Part shown: piece by piece, positions 44,058-55,429 of the stretch | Layout of the letters: each line of letters begins with the position of its first letter | Position numbering within the stretch: the stretch's first letter is position 1 | Assembly (NCBI RefSeq): GCF_000143415.4 | Contig: NW_003314277.1 | Location: 679,878-743,877, forward strand | Direction: 5' to 3' | Origin: Selaginella moellendorffii | Taxonomy: Eukaryota > Streptophyta > Lycopodiopsida > Selaginellales > Selaginellaceae | DNA: 64,000 nt | Made by a program: the position numbers and the translations under genes | Notes under the pieces: generated by a model | What the model saw: the letters and a program-made list of their open reading frames with translations, nothing else | What the model was told of the DNA's origin: nothing | Databases searched by the model: none

Positions 44058-47000
44058 CTCTCCCCCCCTAGGGAAGATCGACATCCTCGTCGATGCATAC
44101 TTGAGTCTAGAATACCGCCAAGGAAACAACTTTAGAAAAAGTTCACGGTATTCACACTATGTGAGAAATGCACCAGCTTAAATGAGTTAGGAGGCAACCT
44201 TTTTGTCTAATGCGGATGCGCTACCAGCTCAGACACCTTCTGGCCATTGCCGACAAGGAAATGACCAACAAAGTTAGCCACCTTTGCTACTCTGGTTATC
44301 ATCCAACTTACAAAAGTGTGATATGCCCCTGCCCGCAGGGACATAGAGAGAGAAGCCAGAGGCCCCAACCCTCCTGAGCAAAGAAACCAAACCCATCGGT
44401 AAAGTTTAGATAGACTACTGTAAACAGGCAGTTAGAGTTGTTTACACAGTCATGCCCTTTTAACTAAAAATAAGGAACATTGACAAAGAGGCGGGTTATG
44501 TGACTAGTCGACAGTAGCTATCCCATGACTAGAGATTTCACCATGCACACGAAGTGCCGAAGTCAGTCTGCCTATACTGGCCCAAACTCAAAGATCAATA
44601 GATGGACAATATCAAAGTCATAAATAATGATATCGTAGAGACTTAATTACCAGTGAATAAATCTGAGATTAGAACACAAAAGTATTCCAAGTAAGTTATC
44701 ATCCGATAAACTAGTATTATAGTATAGGAACCACCAAGATCATCATTTTTGGTAAATATAGAAATCACCATACAACAAAATTCAATAGCAAGTATATCAT
44801 CAAGGAAACTCAATGATGAAACTTCACTATCGAAGATAGTATGCCAAACAACTTACCAAAGATAACTTAAAGAACACAAAGTATCATTAACTGGCAAGCA
44901 AGATGCTCGCGAATGTATCACCTGAAAGAAATAACATTCTAATCTATCGAAACTAACTTGAGCAATAATTAACAAAACAGAATGAATGTGGCAAGACCAA
45001 AAAACACTCATTCATGCTAACTATCACACTAGTTAATTTGAATAGATCCCAGCCAACAACACCAAGGAACTTAAATTGCCTAAGCAAGTGTCAGTAATAT
45101 CCTACTAAAATCTCAAACCCAAGAGACTAATCCAGAGCAAACCACAAACAACATGTGGTATTGCGAAAAGCCATAAGCTATTAAAAAGAATAACTAACCA
45201 TCATGAAAGATCACCAATCATCCCATCAATAAAGAGATGCATAATCATTGTTAAAGAGAAATTTACCATCCCAAAGAACGGCAACTCATTCCATATCAAC
45301 AACAATCAAGCAAAACCTTTTGACAAGGATAATCAACTATTCTAGATGATGGTCAATCATCACCAATAATTGTTAGATGCAAGAGCTAACTTCAACATCG
45401 AAGCTAATGAGCCAAAAATGCCTTCCCCAACAACTTCTAACAAATGGACCACAAGCATGAAAACTCAAGGAACCAAAAACTCAAAGAAGCCTATAGCCAA
45501 GTCTTACCTAACAATGATCACAAGTCTTGCATAAACATCCTTCTCAATACGTCCATAAGCTAAACTTCATAATGCGAAAGCTAATGAAGAGCATATCTAC
45601 ATCAATCCAAAAGCTAAGTATAACAAAGTTATGCTCAACAAGTGATCACCAAACAATCCTCCATGAATCCATTTATAGCAAGACGTAACTCACTTCATAA
45701 CAAGCACAAGAAGAATCATCAATGATCGATATATCCTAATTCAAATCTAACAAAGATTCAAAAATTTCAATATCGATCACTAACTCTTCCGCTTGTAAAG
45801 TTAGCATAGTCCACGACTGAATCACTTTTCAAGGAAAAGCTCAAAGCTCAACCCCTACTAAGCAATCTTGTTTAGAACACAACTGACTTCATTTACCACT
45901 CAATTCATTTAAACGTCAATATAGTTGCCAACTAGCAAATGCACAAATGCTAATAACATAAAGCCATAGCTAAATCATCAACACTATCTTCATTGAGATT
46001 AATGAAACTCAATATCAATCATAAGGAGAAACATCTCATCTCACTTGAATCTCAACATCAAATAATGTCAACGACAAGGCATCACTTTAATGCCATCAAC
46101 ACCATAACAAAGCTAGAAAAAAGCAAGAGTGAATCACCACTTAAAACTCTCTTGCAACCAAGCTAACCAAAGTCGAAGATACTTTAATTAGTATCCGAGA
46201 CCAATCCTTCAGCAAAACTCAGTTCACCCAAGACTCAATGAAATCCAACACCATGGACTAAACGTAACCAAATGATATTGATGAAGGTAGAGTTAACATA
46301 CCAATATGGAAAAACCATATAAGTCTAACGACACAATCCTCCGCAACACCATCTAGTAAAGCAAACCCATCACTGCTAAATCTTCATCGAGTGAAACAAG
46401 TGTCAACAGTCCTCAACTAAGTTTATAAGTAATCACTAGTTGTAAAGCAATCAACAATCACCCTTCAACTTGCCTTCACAAGACCCAACACTAAACTCAC
46501 GTCATCAAGTTATATACTTGTCCAATATGAACATAATATCCCAAGTACGAGATAAAGGTTCATAGACAAACACGAACTAAATGACTACTCAAATCCAACT
46601 CAACCGTAACAAGCACACCAATGCATTTAGCCAATAGCTCTGAGCATGCCTTGAAGAGGCTAGCTATGCATGATCAACACTCAGTCAAAACTAAAGTGAT
46701 GACCATGAGATGGACTCATATCAGCACACAACCTCCACTTAGACAAAGCTATAGTATAGGTGCCAACATCTCAACCTTAAACAATTAAGTTGGACATCAC
46801 TATCCTCAGCCAAGGCGTAGGGCCACCAAGACCAAACCAAGGTTAGTGAGAGCTCACTACTCTCATAGAGTCTTAATGAAATGCAAGGTGCAATTTGCCA
46901 CCAAGCACAACGCTATAGAAAAAAGGCACAAGAGTCACCCTTCTTAGAAAAGCACAACAGCCACTTTTCTACACCAACTCCAGACTCTATCCAACTTAAT

Positions 47001-48982
47001 TGCCTTAGCCCCAAAAGTCAGCATCCCTTTTGGGTCACATTATACAAACTACCTACTAAGGTTTAAGTTAACCAAAATCAACTCCAACCCTTTCACTAGT
47101 TTATACTGGCTTACGAAAATGGAATGGTTTTTGAGCAAAGTGATCAATAGATCAACCATTCAAAAAGTTTAAGAAAATTTGTGAAAAAATTTTCCATCCT
47201 AGAAAAAAAATGACTCTCAGTCTAGGAATGCAAACTTTCAAGACTCAACCAACTTCCTCCTACCAACTACTTCACATAGGTTCACCTCAACACAAATTCT
47301 CATGATCTAACAATATGCTTAAGCATTGAACATATTTGCCCATATATCCGATATCCAACACTGATATCCACAATATGCAAAATGAACATCCAAGGCTTGA
47401 TCATGAAGACCATATCCTCATATATCCACATTGCACTACACTCTTCTTCAACCACCTTCAAGATCCAATGTGAAGCCAAAACACTAACAAGAAAAATGAT
47501 ATGGAAAATCAAGCTCTAAGAAAAATTCCTCATCACTTGAAATAACAATGCCACTTCCACTAACACAAGTGTTAGTGATGTCAATGCCTTAACTACACAC
47601 TTTCTCCATCCAATAACTTACTCCAAGTGTTAACGAATCAACCGACAAACCATAGCAAGTGAATGTTATAACCTGTTTCCAACACCTCAATGGGCAAACT
47701 CAAGGAAACAAAGTACCAACATAAGATTAGCATAATTGGACCACCATTGAGAATCTAGTCAAAGCTACTACAATGCTACTTCGTACAAATAGACTAACTT
47801 CTCCATCAACCACTTTGGGTTTGATCATCATTTACCCAAGCAACTTCGTAAACACATTGCTCATTATCACATGGATATGATATAAATCACAATGACTTGA
47901 TCATCAATTGAGTAATACCACGAGCAATGCCCATGTTACTACTGCAAAGGTTTATGTGAATATCAAGTGCCAACTCGATTCGACAAAATGCAACATAAAT
48001 GCCACACCCCATCAATAGAGATTTACAACACCTAACACCACTAACTTTTGTTCACAATACGGATAAGGTCGTGCCACTCTTTTTTTGACCAAACTCAAAA
48101 CTAATCCAACACCAAGCTACTTAAGGAGCAATAGCAAGGTTCTTCGGAAAAGAATTAAGCATTGCAACCTAAGTCTTTTAATAGCAAGCCTAGACAAAAT
48201 GGTTTAGTGCTTCACCACTATCCATCCCACAACTCACCTTTTGTAAGACCATCATTTCTAACATGCATCAAGGTAGGGACTTTTGATTGCATGATGTGAA
48301 CATAAGCAATGAGTTACACCTTGTTGCAAATCATTTCTCCAAGAAGAGAAAATGATTTACGTATTTGATCCTTCGTCCCCGACGACTCTCTTTTCGGTCT
48401 CTACTTTGACCAAACCTCAAGCTTGCTTTTGCACTGCCTTCAGTCCAATCCAAGAAAAGTTTATGAGAGAGCATGGCAATGACTACTTGAACCAATAGAC
48501 TAATCCCTACAATCTTGATTGATTCACTTGTAATCATGCCTAGGAAGGATCCACTAGTGCTATGCTAAATAGCTACAGACCAGCCTATTTGCCACTCATA
48601 GCAAACTTAGGGAAAGTTTACTTTCACCCATAGTATATGGAACAACTCATGGAACCACTGGAACAACTCATGGAACCACCGATAGGCTAACATTAATCCT
48701 GCTAACTCAAAGTGTAACCTTGAGTTGTTAATGTGCTTTACTCACGAGCCCAAGCACAAACTTGTGCAAACGGAACAACTCAATCCCTCTTATGAGCCCA
48801 AGAGCAAACTCACATAACGCAGTACAAAAAGGTAACCAAATCCATACCCAAGGAACGATTGCGAAGCCTTTGCACCCAAACGTGTACCCACTCGGATCAT
48901 CGTTTTCATCTGCGTATGTAATGAGACTAATTGCCCAATCTCATTGGATAGTACTCGCGGAGACTCATCCTCTGATACCAAA
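44058..48982 (-). mobile_element. Interior of the inner LTR-B element, non-coding
   Basis: AT-rich, no supported gene. The plus-strand end at 48960 shows the primer site. Colinear with 31200-33676, 41074-41172 and 50142-52022 together, which are the parts of the outer copy. Confidence 0.75.
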
Positions 48983-50136
48983 TGTAGCGCACGTGGTTTT
49001 GACCCTTTATCCTATGGTGATTTACTATAGGATAATATCACGAAGCAAAACCTAAACCCTCTTTATGCCACATGACACATGCCACATGTCACATGCCACG
49101 TGTCCATAAGATAGTGGTGTGGAACCCAAGGTTCAGGACCTTGGGCCACTAAACGAAGGAACAGTGCCAAACTCCCAAGCATGGAGCTAAGGAGTGATGG
49201 AACCAGTCCATGAAGCAACTCCCGAGCATATAGCCCAAGGAGTGAAGGGACAGGAGCCTAGAGCGACTTAGAACAGTCCTAGAGCAACTAGCATCCTATT
49301 GCTAGGACTAGCACGCAAAATGGAGCTAAACGGAGTCTAGTGCTATTTTGGCATACCGGTGGCCTAACGCAAGGACATGGGTACTCTACTAGGTAGCATG
49401 GAATGGAACTTGAGCTTAGACCCAAGCCAGATGCAGAACAAGGACAAGCACGCAAGCGGGAGCTAAATTATGCCTCAAGTTGGTCGGCCATGCTCGACCT
49501 ACCCACTGTCCCTACTATACATTTGGAACCCCCCCCAGGCCCCCCCCCCCCCCCCCCTCTTGAGGAACACATGCTTTGGGCTTTCACCCCAAGCTTCCCT
49601 TAGTATCAGGAGTTAGTCTTTGGGACAAGCTCAAACTTACTAAATATGGAATGGTGCTAGATTGCAAATTTGGACACGGGACGAATATTGTTGTATTCAG
49701 ACCAATCTCTACATTCCGTAGATATGCCAAATGAGCAAATCTAGACACTTTCCATAAATAGCATTTGGGACCAAAATGAGATTAACACAAAGGGCATGAT
49801 AGCGAGGGTGTTTGGCAGACACGGTAAGCTATCATTTAGCGAATATTGAGGGACCAATCTCAATATTGCGGGGTTTCTTGATACTAGCAAGTGCAAGCCA
49901 ATGACATGAGTTTCTCAAACCAGGCTGAGTATGCTCAGCAAGAAACACATAGGGTTCCTACCTTATGTTTATCCGATTTAAGTACACGGTCATTGACCAG
50001 TTTCTCAACTAGCTCAAGTGGGAACTGATAATGGGCCCAGCAATACCGACCTCCTGCCATTGTGGCAGTAAGGAAAGAGTGTTTGTAAGGATTGGCCAAC
50101 AGATAACTTTCGATACCCGAAGTCACATTCGCGACA
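48983..50136 (-). repeat. LTR-B, 5' LTR of inner copy
   Basis: 1154 bp, TGTAGCGCACGTGG to ATTCGCGACA on the plus strand. Contains the C tract near 49540 and the block GGGCTTTCACCCC. The best uninterrupted LTR-B in the window. Confidence 0.88.
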
Positions 50137-50141
50137 ACTAC

Positions 50142-52022
50142 CTTCAGTCCAATTCAAGAAAAGTTTATGAGAGCACGGCAATGACTATTTGAACCAATAG
50201 ACTAATTCCAATAGTCTTATGTGATTCACTTATAATCATGTCTAGGAAGGATCCACTAATGCCATGCTAAAAAACTATGGACCAGCTTATTTGCCACTCA
50301 TAGTAAACCTAAGGGAGGTTTACTTTCACCCATGATACAAGGAACAACTCATGGAACCACTAATAAGCTAACATTAAACCTGCCAACTCAAATTGTAGCC
50401 TTGAGTTGCTAATGTGCCTCACTCATGAGCCCAAGCGCAAACTCATACAAATGGAACATCTCAAACCATTTTATGAGCCCAAGAGAAAACTCATACAAAT
50501 GGAACATCTCAAACCATTTTATGAGCCCAAGAGAAAACTCACATAATCTAGTACGAAAAGGTAATCAAAATGTAAGTGACTAAATTTTCCATTCTACTTT
50601 AGTCACTTAACCACACCTCCAACCACTTGAAGGAGTCTCACTCACAACCTCCATAAGTCTTATTTCGGACTTGGGCTTGCTAGCCTTGAGAATGGCATCC
50701 CCACCACTCGACCTTTGCACTCACTCCACGTGTCCGATCTCATGACCGACACCCCAAGGTACCATCGATATATCAACCTATTACGCTAAGGCCATGCCCT
50801 TTCACCTTGGTCACACCAGTGGTCTAACACCACCTGCATCACAGTCCTGTCTCTCAAAGACTAGGCCATCTGTCCATGAGTGATCATCCTAGATCCACTC
50901 CTTAGCATCCTTAGGATGCCCACAGACATGGGGAATCACCTTCCCCAACATCTCTTTTCCGGTCCCCACCAAGTCCCTTTTTGTCCATGGCTGTGTTCGC
51001 CAACACTGCCACTAGATCGAGGCCTGCAAACCTGACCTCTAAGTCTCACTGTCCTTTGGGACTTCCTCACCATATGACCGTATCCTTGGTCACTGCACTA
51101 GAGGATTGCTCCTCTTCCTTTTCACCGTCTGGGACTTTAAGACAACATTTCGGAACACCGTGGCCTTATGCAAGCCTCATGGGTACTCTCCCCACCTTCT
51201 GCCTTTGGGTGCTCTAGCCATGGGCTTAGAGTGAGGTTCCGTTGAGCCACACTAGGTATCCAAGTAGGTAGTGCCACCCACACTTGGACTGGGAGCATCG
51301 GCCAGTCGATCTCCCAGAGGAACTAGAGCCGGCTCTTGAACACTTCACCAAGTTACCCCACTTGTCAGTCCGTGTTCACTCTAGCCTTGGACTTCTCAGT
51401 GGGCAGCTCATCACCCAACACTGGGTACAGCCTTCCTGGGCCAAACTGGCCTTTCCTGGCCAAACTGGCTCTACTGCAGTCCTCCCCACTTACTATACTT
51501 TTGGAGCTCACCAAAACCCCCAAGGTCTGAGAGACGAACGCTTTGGGCTTTCACCCTCTCAGACTCGGACTCGGACTTGAACTCGGACTCGGACTAGGAC
51601 TTGGACTCGGGCTCGGGCTCGGTCTCGGCCTCGGCCTCGGTCCCGGTCTCGGTCCCGGTCCCATCTCGGACTCCATCTCGGACTCCATCTCAGGTCCATC
51701 TTGGGTCCCTTTTGGAGCCTCGCTTATTGTTCGCTTCGTGCTTGTTCCTTGAGCACTTTGTTGGGAGTTCCACTCGACCTTTCAAGTTGGAGCTTTCAGT
51801 CCAAACGTGTTATGCTTGTTTGGCTTTTGCTTTGGCCACTACCACGTGGCACCCTTTCAGCTCCACTTTGGGGCCTAGGGATTTTATGTCTCACACAAAA
51901 TCCATTCTTGCACCCAAACGTGTACCCATTTTGATTATTATTTTCATCTCTACGTATGTAACAAAATTAGTTGCCCAATCTCATTAAATAGTATTCATTG
52001 AGAATTTTCCTTTGATACCAAA
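50142..52022 (-). mobile_element. Interior of the outer LTR-B element, right part
   Basis: Continues from 41172 after removal of the inner element: TTCAGTCCAATTCAAGAAAAG matches 48441 onward. It is split by a solo LTR-A (50571-51895) and ends with a decayed primer site TTTGGTATCAAAGG (complement, near 52009-52022). A phrase with CATACAAATGGAACATCTC is duplicated (50454, 50494). Confidence 0.7.
50571..51895 (-). repeat. Solo LTR-A in the outer LTR-B interior
   Basis: 1325 bp from TGTAAGTGACTAAATTTTCC to TTATGTCTCACA with perfect CAAAA duplications (50566-50570, 51896-51900). The minisatellite is short (GGACTCGGACTCGGACT-type, about 51560-51690), so it is a compact LTR-A variant. Confidence 0.88.
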
Positions 52023-53032
52023 TATAGCACATGTGGTTTTCACTCTTTATCGTATGGTGATTTATCATATGATAACCATAAAGTGGAACCTAAACCCTCT
52101 ATATACCACATGTTACATGTCACATGCCACATGCCATATATCCAAAGAACAGTGGTATGGAACTTGAGTTTCAAGGTCTTGGGCCACTAAATGAAAGAAC
52201 AGTGCCAAACCTTTAAGCATGGAGCAAATGAATGAAGGTACTAGAACACAAAGTGACTCCTAAACATATAGCTCAAGGAGTGAAGGAACATGAGCATAGA
52301 GTGACTTGGAACAATCCTAGAGCATTTAGCATCCTAATGCCAGAACTAGCACACAAAATAGAGCTAAATGAAGTCTAGTGTTATTTATGAGGATATAGGT
52401 ACTCCACCAACTAGCATGGTATGGAATTTGAGTTTAGACCCAAGCCAGATGTAAAATAAGAACAAGCATGCAAATAAGATTTAAACTATGCCTTAGGTTA
52501 GTTAGCTATGCCTAATCTACCCATTATCCCCACTATACATTTGGAACCCCTCCTTGAGGAACACATGCTTTGGGCTTTCACCCTTAGCTACCTTTAGTAC
52601 CAGAAGTTAGTCTCTAGGACAAGCTCAAAACTTACTAAATATGGAATGTCCCTAGATTGAACACTATTGTGTTTAAGACAATCTTTACATTATGTAAATA
52701 TGCCAAATTAGCAAATCTAAACACTTTCCATAAATAACAATTAAGACCAAACAACACTAACATAAGGTGCATGATAGCGAGGGTGTTTGGCAGCCATAAT
52801 AAGCTATCATCTAACGAATATTGAGGGACCAACCTCAATATTGCAAGGGTTTTTTATACTAGCAAGTGCAAGCTAATGACACAGGTTTCTCAAACCAGGC
52901 CGAGTATGCTCAGCAAAAAACATATAGGGTTCCTACCATATGTTTATCCAATTTAAGTGCATGGATATTGATCAATTTCTCAGCTACCTCAAGTGAGACT
53001 AATAAAGAGTCCAACAATATTGACCTCCTGCT
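52023..53032 (-). repeat. LTR-B, 5' LTR of the outer copy, first part
   Basis: Starts TATAGCACATGTGG (decayed TGTAGCGCACGTGG) after the primer-site relic, and runs to CCTCCTGCT where a DNA transposon interrupts it. The missing end of about 80 bp is found at 61303-61390. Confidence 0.75.
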
Positions 53033-53269
53033 AGGGGCTGGGTAGTTTTTGAGCTGAGCTCAAGTCAATGAAAGTCAATATAGTCCACCAAATACAAAAG
53101 TTGATGTTTAAATGATTGGTTCAAACGAACCAACAATTCTATTCAAAACTTAGAACATATTTTCAGTCCATGAAAAAGCTAAATAATATAAGTTTAATAA
53201 GAAAATAAATATCATAAGTCAAAGAAGAAACTCTATATCACCACTAAAAAATTCAACTAAAAAAAAAGC

Positions 53270-53845
53270 TAACTTTAGTCTTCCTCGGCATCCACATCCA
53301 CAAAAGGAGGAGTTTGTATAGTATTATGCTCTTTAACTGTGGGCTCTTATTGTATATGAGCTTGTGCCATTGCTTCTGCATAACATGGCAAATTATAACC
53401 CATGTCATCGATCCACCTAATATACACAACCATGATGGAATTACTATAATGAGAAATTTATATTTTATTATCACTTGTTATAAAATGTCCCAAGAATAGC
53501 TTCAAAACGCACTTTCTTTCTCCAATGCAAAAACTGCATGGTCAATCTCTTTAGCCACTAGCACCATCGAACCAAAACTTGCCATAGCATCAAGCACAAT
53601 CCCCTTAGGATGACAAAACAACTCTAGGAGAATTTGCATAGCCTTTGGTGAACAGTGTCAATAGCTAGGCAACTCTATATGATAGTTCTTGTCGATGACA
53701 TTCGAGATGATATTTGTTAAGCTATCATATCTTGGCAATGCCAAACCTGCATGCTCATCAACTCATGTAATACTATGACAGCAAGAGTAGTGGCAGAGAG
53801 CATAGTAGTTCCATGCTAAATTGTTATGCTCATACACACTTATGA
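53270..53845 (-). pseudogene. Methyltransferase-like protein fragment
   Basis: Minus-strand frame from about 53840 reads YEHNNLAWNYYALCHYS, a stop, LPRYDSLTNIISNVIDKNYH, a stop, and then ILLELFCHPKGIVLDAMASF continuing GSMVLVAKEIDHAVFALEKE (53620-53515). The last block resembles motif I of DNA N4-cytosine/N6-adenine methyltransferases (hhLDhhxGxGSThhAAKEhxR-hhhhE), with the usual G-x-G replaced by ASFGS. The catalytic DPPY/SPPY motif is not seen. Two in-frame stops show decay. Could also be another Rossmann-fold methylase. Confidence 0.4.
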
Positions 53846-53944
53846 TGAAGTGAAGTATTAAGTGTGTCTCATAGTGTTAAAGATGTGTGGTTTAGAGAGG
53901 GAGTTCAACCTTTTATGCCATTCGAATGAAAGAAGCTATAAAAG

Positions 53945-54105
53945 GATAGTTTTGTGGTATTGAAACAGTTGTTGAGTGAGGCTCTAGTGCTTTGCATTGC
54001 TAATTTATCAAAACCTTACAAGATGACATGTGATGTGAGTGGTTATGCACTGGGAGGAGTTCTCATGCAAAAGGGACAGCCTATTGCATATGAAAGTTGA
54101 ACTTT
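53945..54105 (+). pseudogene. Ty3/Gypsy RNase H fragment
   Basis: Plus-strand frame: FVVLKQLLSEALVLCIANLS, KPYKMTCDVSGYALGGVLMQ and KGQPIAYES. The DVSG-----LGGVL pattern is the start of Gypsy RNase H (first catalytic Asp). It ends where an opposite-strand transcriptase fragment begins. Confidence 0.75.
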
Positions 54106-54965
54106 AACAACAACTATGTCAAAAGAATAGCCATATCCACAAACTTGGGCTGGAAATGTCAATAGTAATTAACTATACTAAGAAAGTTGCGTAACTCGGC
54201 CATTTAAGTTGGTGTAGGCCAATTCTCCATCATAGCCACCTTCCTTGGATTCGTTTTGACACCCTTAGATATCACAATATGGCTAAGATATTTTACCTTT
54301 GACTTTACAAACTCACATTTGCTCTTTTTTCATAAAGTTTGCTGTCATAGAGTAATAAAAGAACTTTGTGCAAATACATATATTCTATATTCAAGAATAT
54401 CATCTAAGAAAATATCCACAAACTCATGAAGATAATACCCAAAAACCTCCATCATCAACCGAGTAAATGTGGCTGATGCATTCGTCAAACCAAACATTCA
54501 TCAAAGGGTATAACTGTAAACTCAAAATACCTAAATTTTGTGTTGAATGCCATCTTGGAGATAGATGCATCATCCATTGCAACTTAATGATATCCACTCT
54601 TTATATCAATCTTGGTAAACACTTGTACTTTACCAAGCTTGTCTAAAACATCATTTACATGCGGCATTGGCATTTTATCCTTCACTGTTTTTTTGTTCAA
54701 GGTAAAGTAATTAATACTTAAGTAACTTTTTGACTTGTCATTGAACTTCTTGCTCCTCTTTATAGCTCAACCGAAATGGATGCCAATAAATTAGCCACAT
54801 CCCCAACTCTAATATAATCCCATGCTCTCATAATAGGCAACCTATAAGGAAGTTCAAATGGAAAAACATAAAAAAATTCATCAAGTACATCCTATACTAC
54901 TACTTCTCTTCCACACGTGCCTTGGTCCCCCAAGTCATGAAAAAACAGTAAGTAACTCGAAAATG
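54106..54965 (-). pseudogene. Ty3/Gypsy reverse transcriptase fragment
   Basis: On the minus strand, related to the transcriptase at 840-1495: KDKMPMPHVNDVLDKLGKV, FTKIDIKSGYH, the catalytic FLDDIL near 54405 and KSKCEFVKSKVKYLSHIV. Broken by stops. It joins the plus-strand RNase H head to head at about 54105, so the original pol has been inverted in part. Confidence 0.75.
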
Positions 54966-54969
54966 CTTT

Positions 54970-55350
54970 TCCATTATAACAAGCCTACTTCAAAGTGCCC
55001 CCATGTCCATAAAGCATGAATAATAGAGAGTAACTCTTGCTTATATATGGAATAATATTGTTCTGCGTGATTAGGGATGTTTGAGAGTAGGCAGCCTGAT
55101 GCAAACTCAACCAATCTAGAGTCATTATTCTCCGCCATCTTTGCAAGAAGACCTTCCCAAAATAAAGAATGGGGAAGAATGACTAACATAATGCCTTCAT
55201 ATCACAACACCTTGGATGCCATATCCACCACTTGAGAATTATGGTCCGGTCGAAGGATGTTCTAGGATGGAGTGTCACCTTGTAAAGGTGATAACCCATC
55301 AGGCAAGTCGAAGAACACGAGGTCAATGCCGAAAGTATTGTTCATTCCCA
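54970..55350 (-). pseudogene. Second Gypsy pol fragment, minus strand
   Basis: One frame: LPDGLSPLQGDTPS, MLVILPHSLFWEGLLAKM, NIPNHAEQYYSIYKQELLSI and IHALWTWGHFEVG. YSIYKQELLSIIHAL--W is the conserved RNase H segment of Gypsy pol. It comes from a different family than the neighbouring transcriptase. 54974-55189 is open. Confidence 0.6.
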
Positions 55351-55429
55351 ATCCTCACATCCATCAATGGAACATAAAAGACTCTCAGCTCACGTTGTTG
55401 GAAAGCTGAAAGTAGTCCCTAATAACTAT

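Larger units (their letters stand above)
41173..50136 (-). mobile_element. Complete non-autonomous LTR-B retrotransposon (inner copy)
   Basis: LTRs at 41173-44057 (interrupted by a solo LTR-A) and 48983-50136, interior 44058-48982. On the minus strand the LTR runs TGTCGCGAATGTGAC to CACGTGCGCTACA. The primer site TGGTATCAGAGG (complement at 48969-48980) and the purine tract AGGGGGGGAGAG (complement at 44058-44069) are in place. The target duplication is ACTGC at the left (41168-41172) and ACTAC at the right (50137-50141), one transition apart. The 4.9-kb interior has no frame over 70 codons and no gag-pol motif. It is inserted in another LTR-B element, whose interior is colinear with its own. 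Confidence 0.88.
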
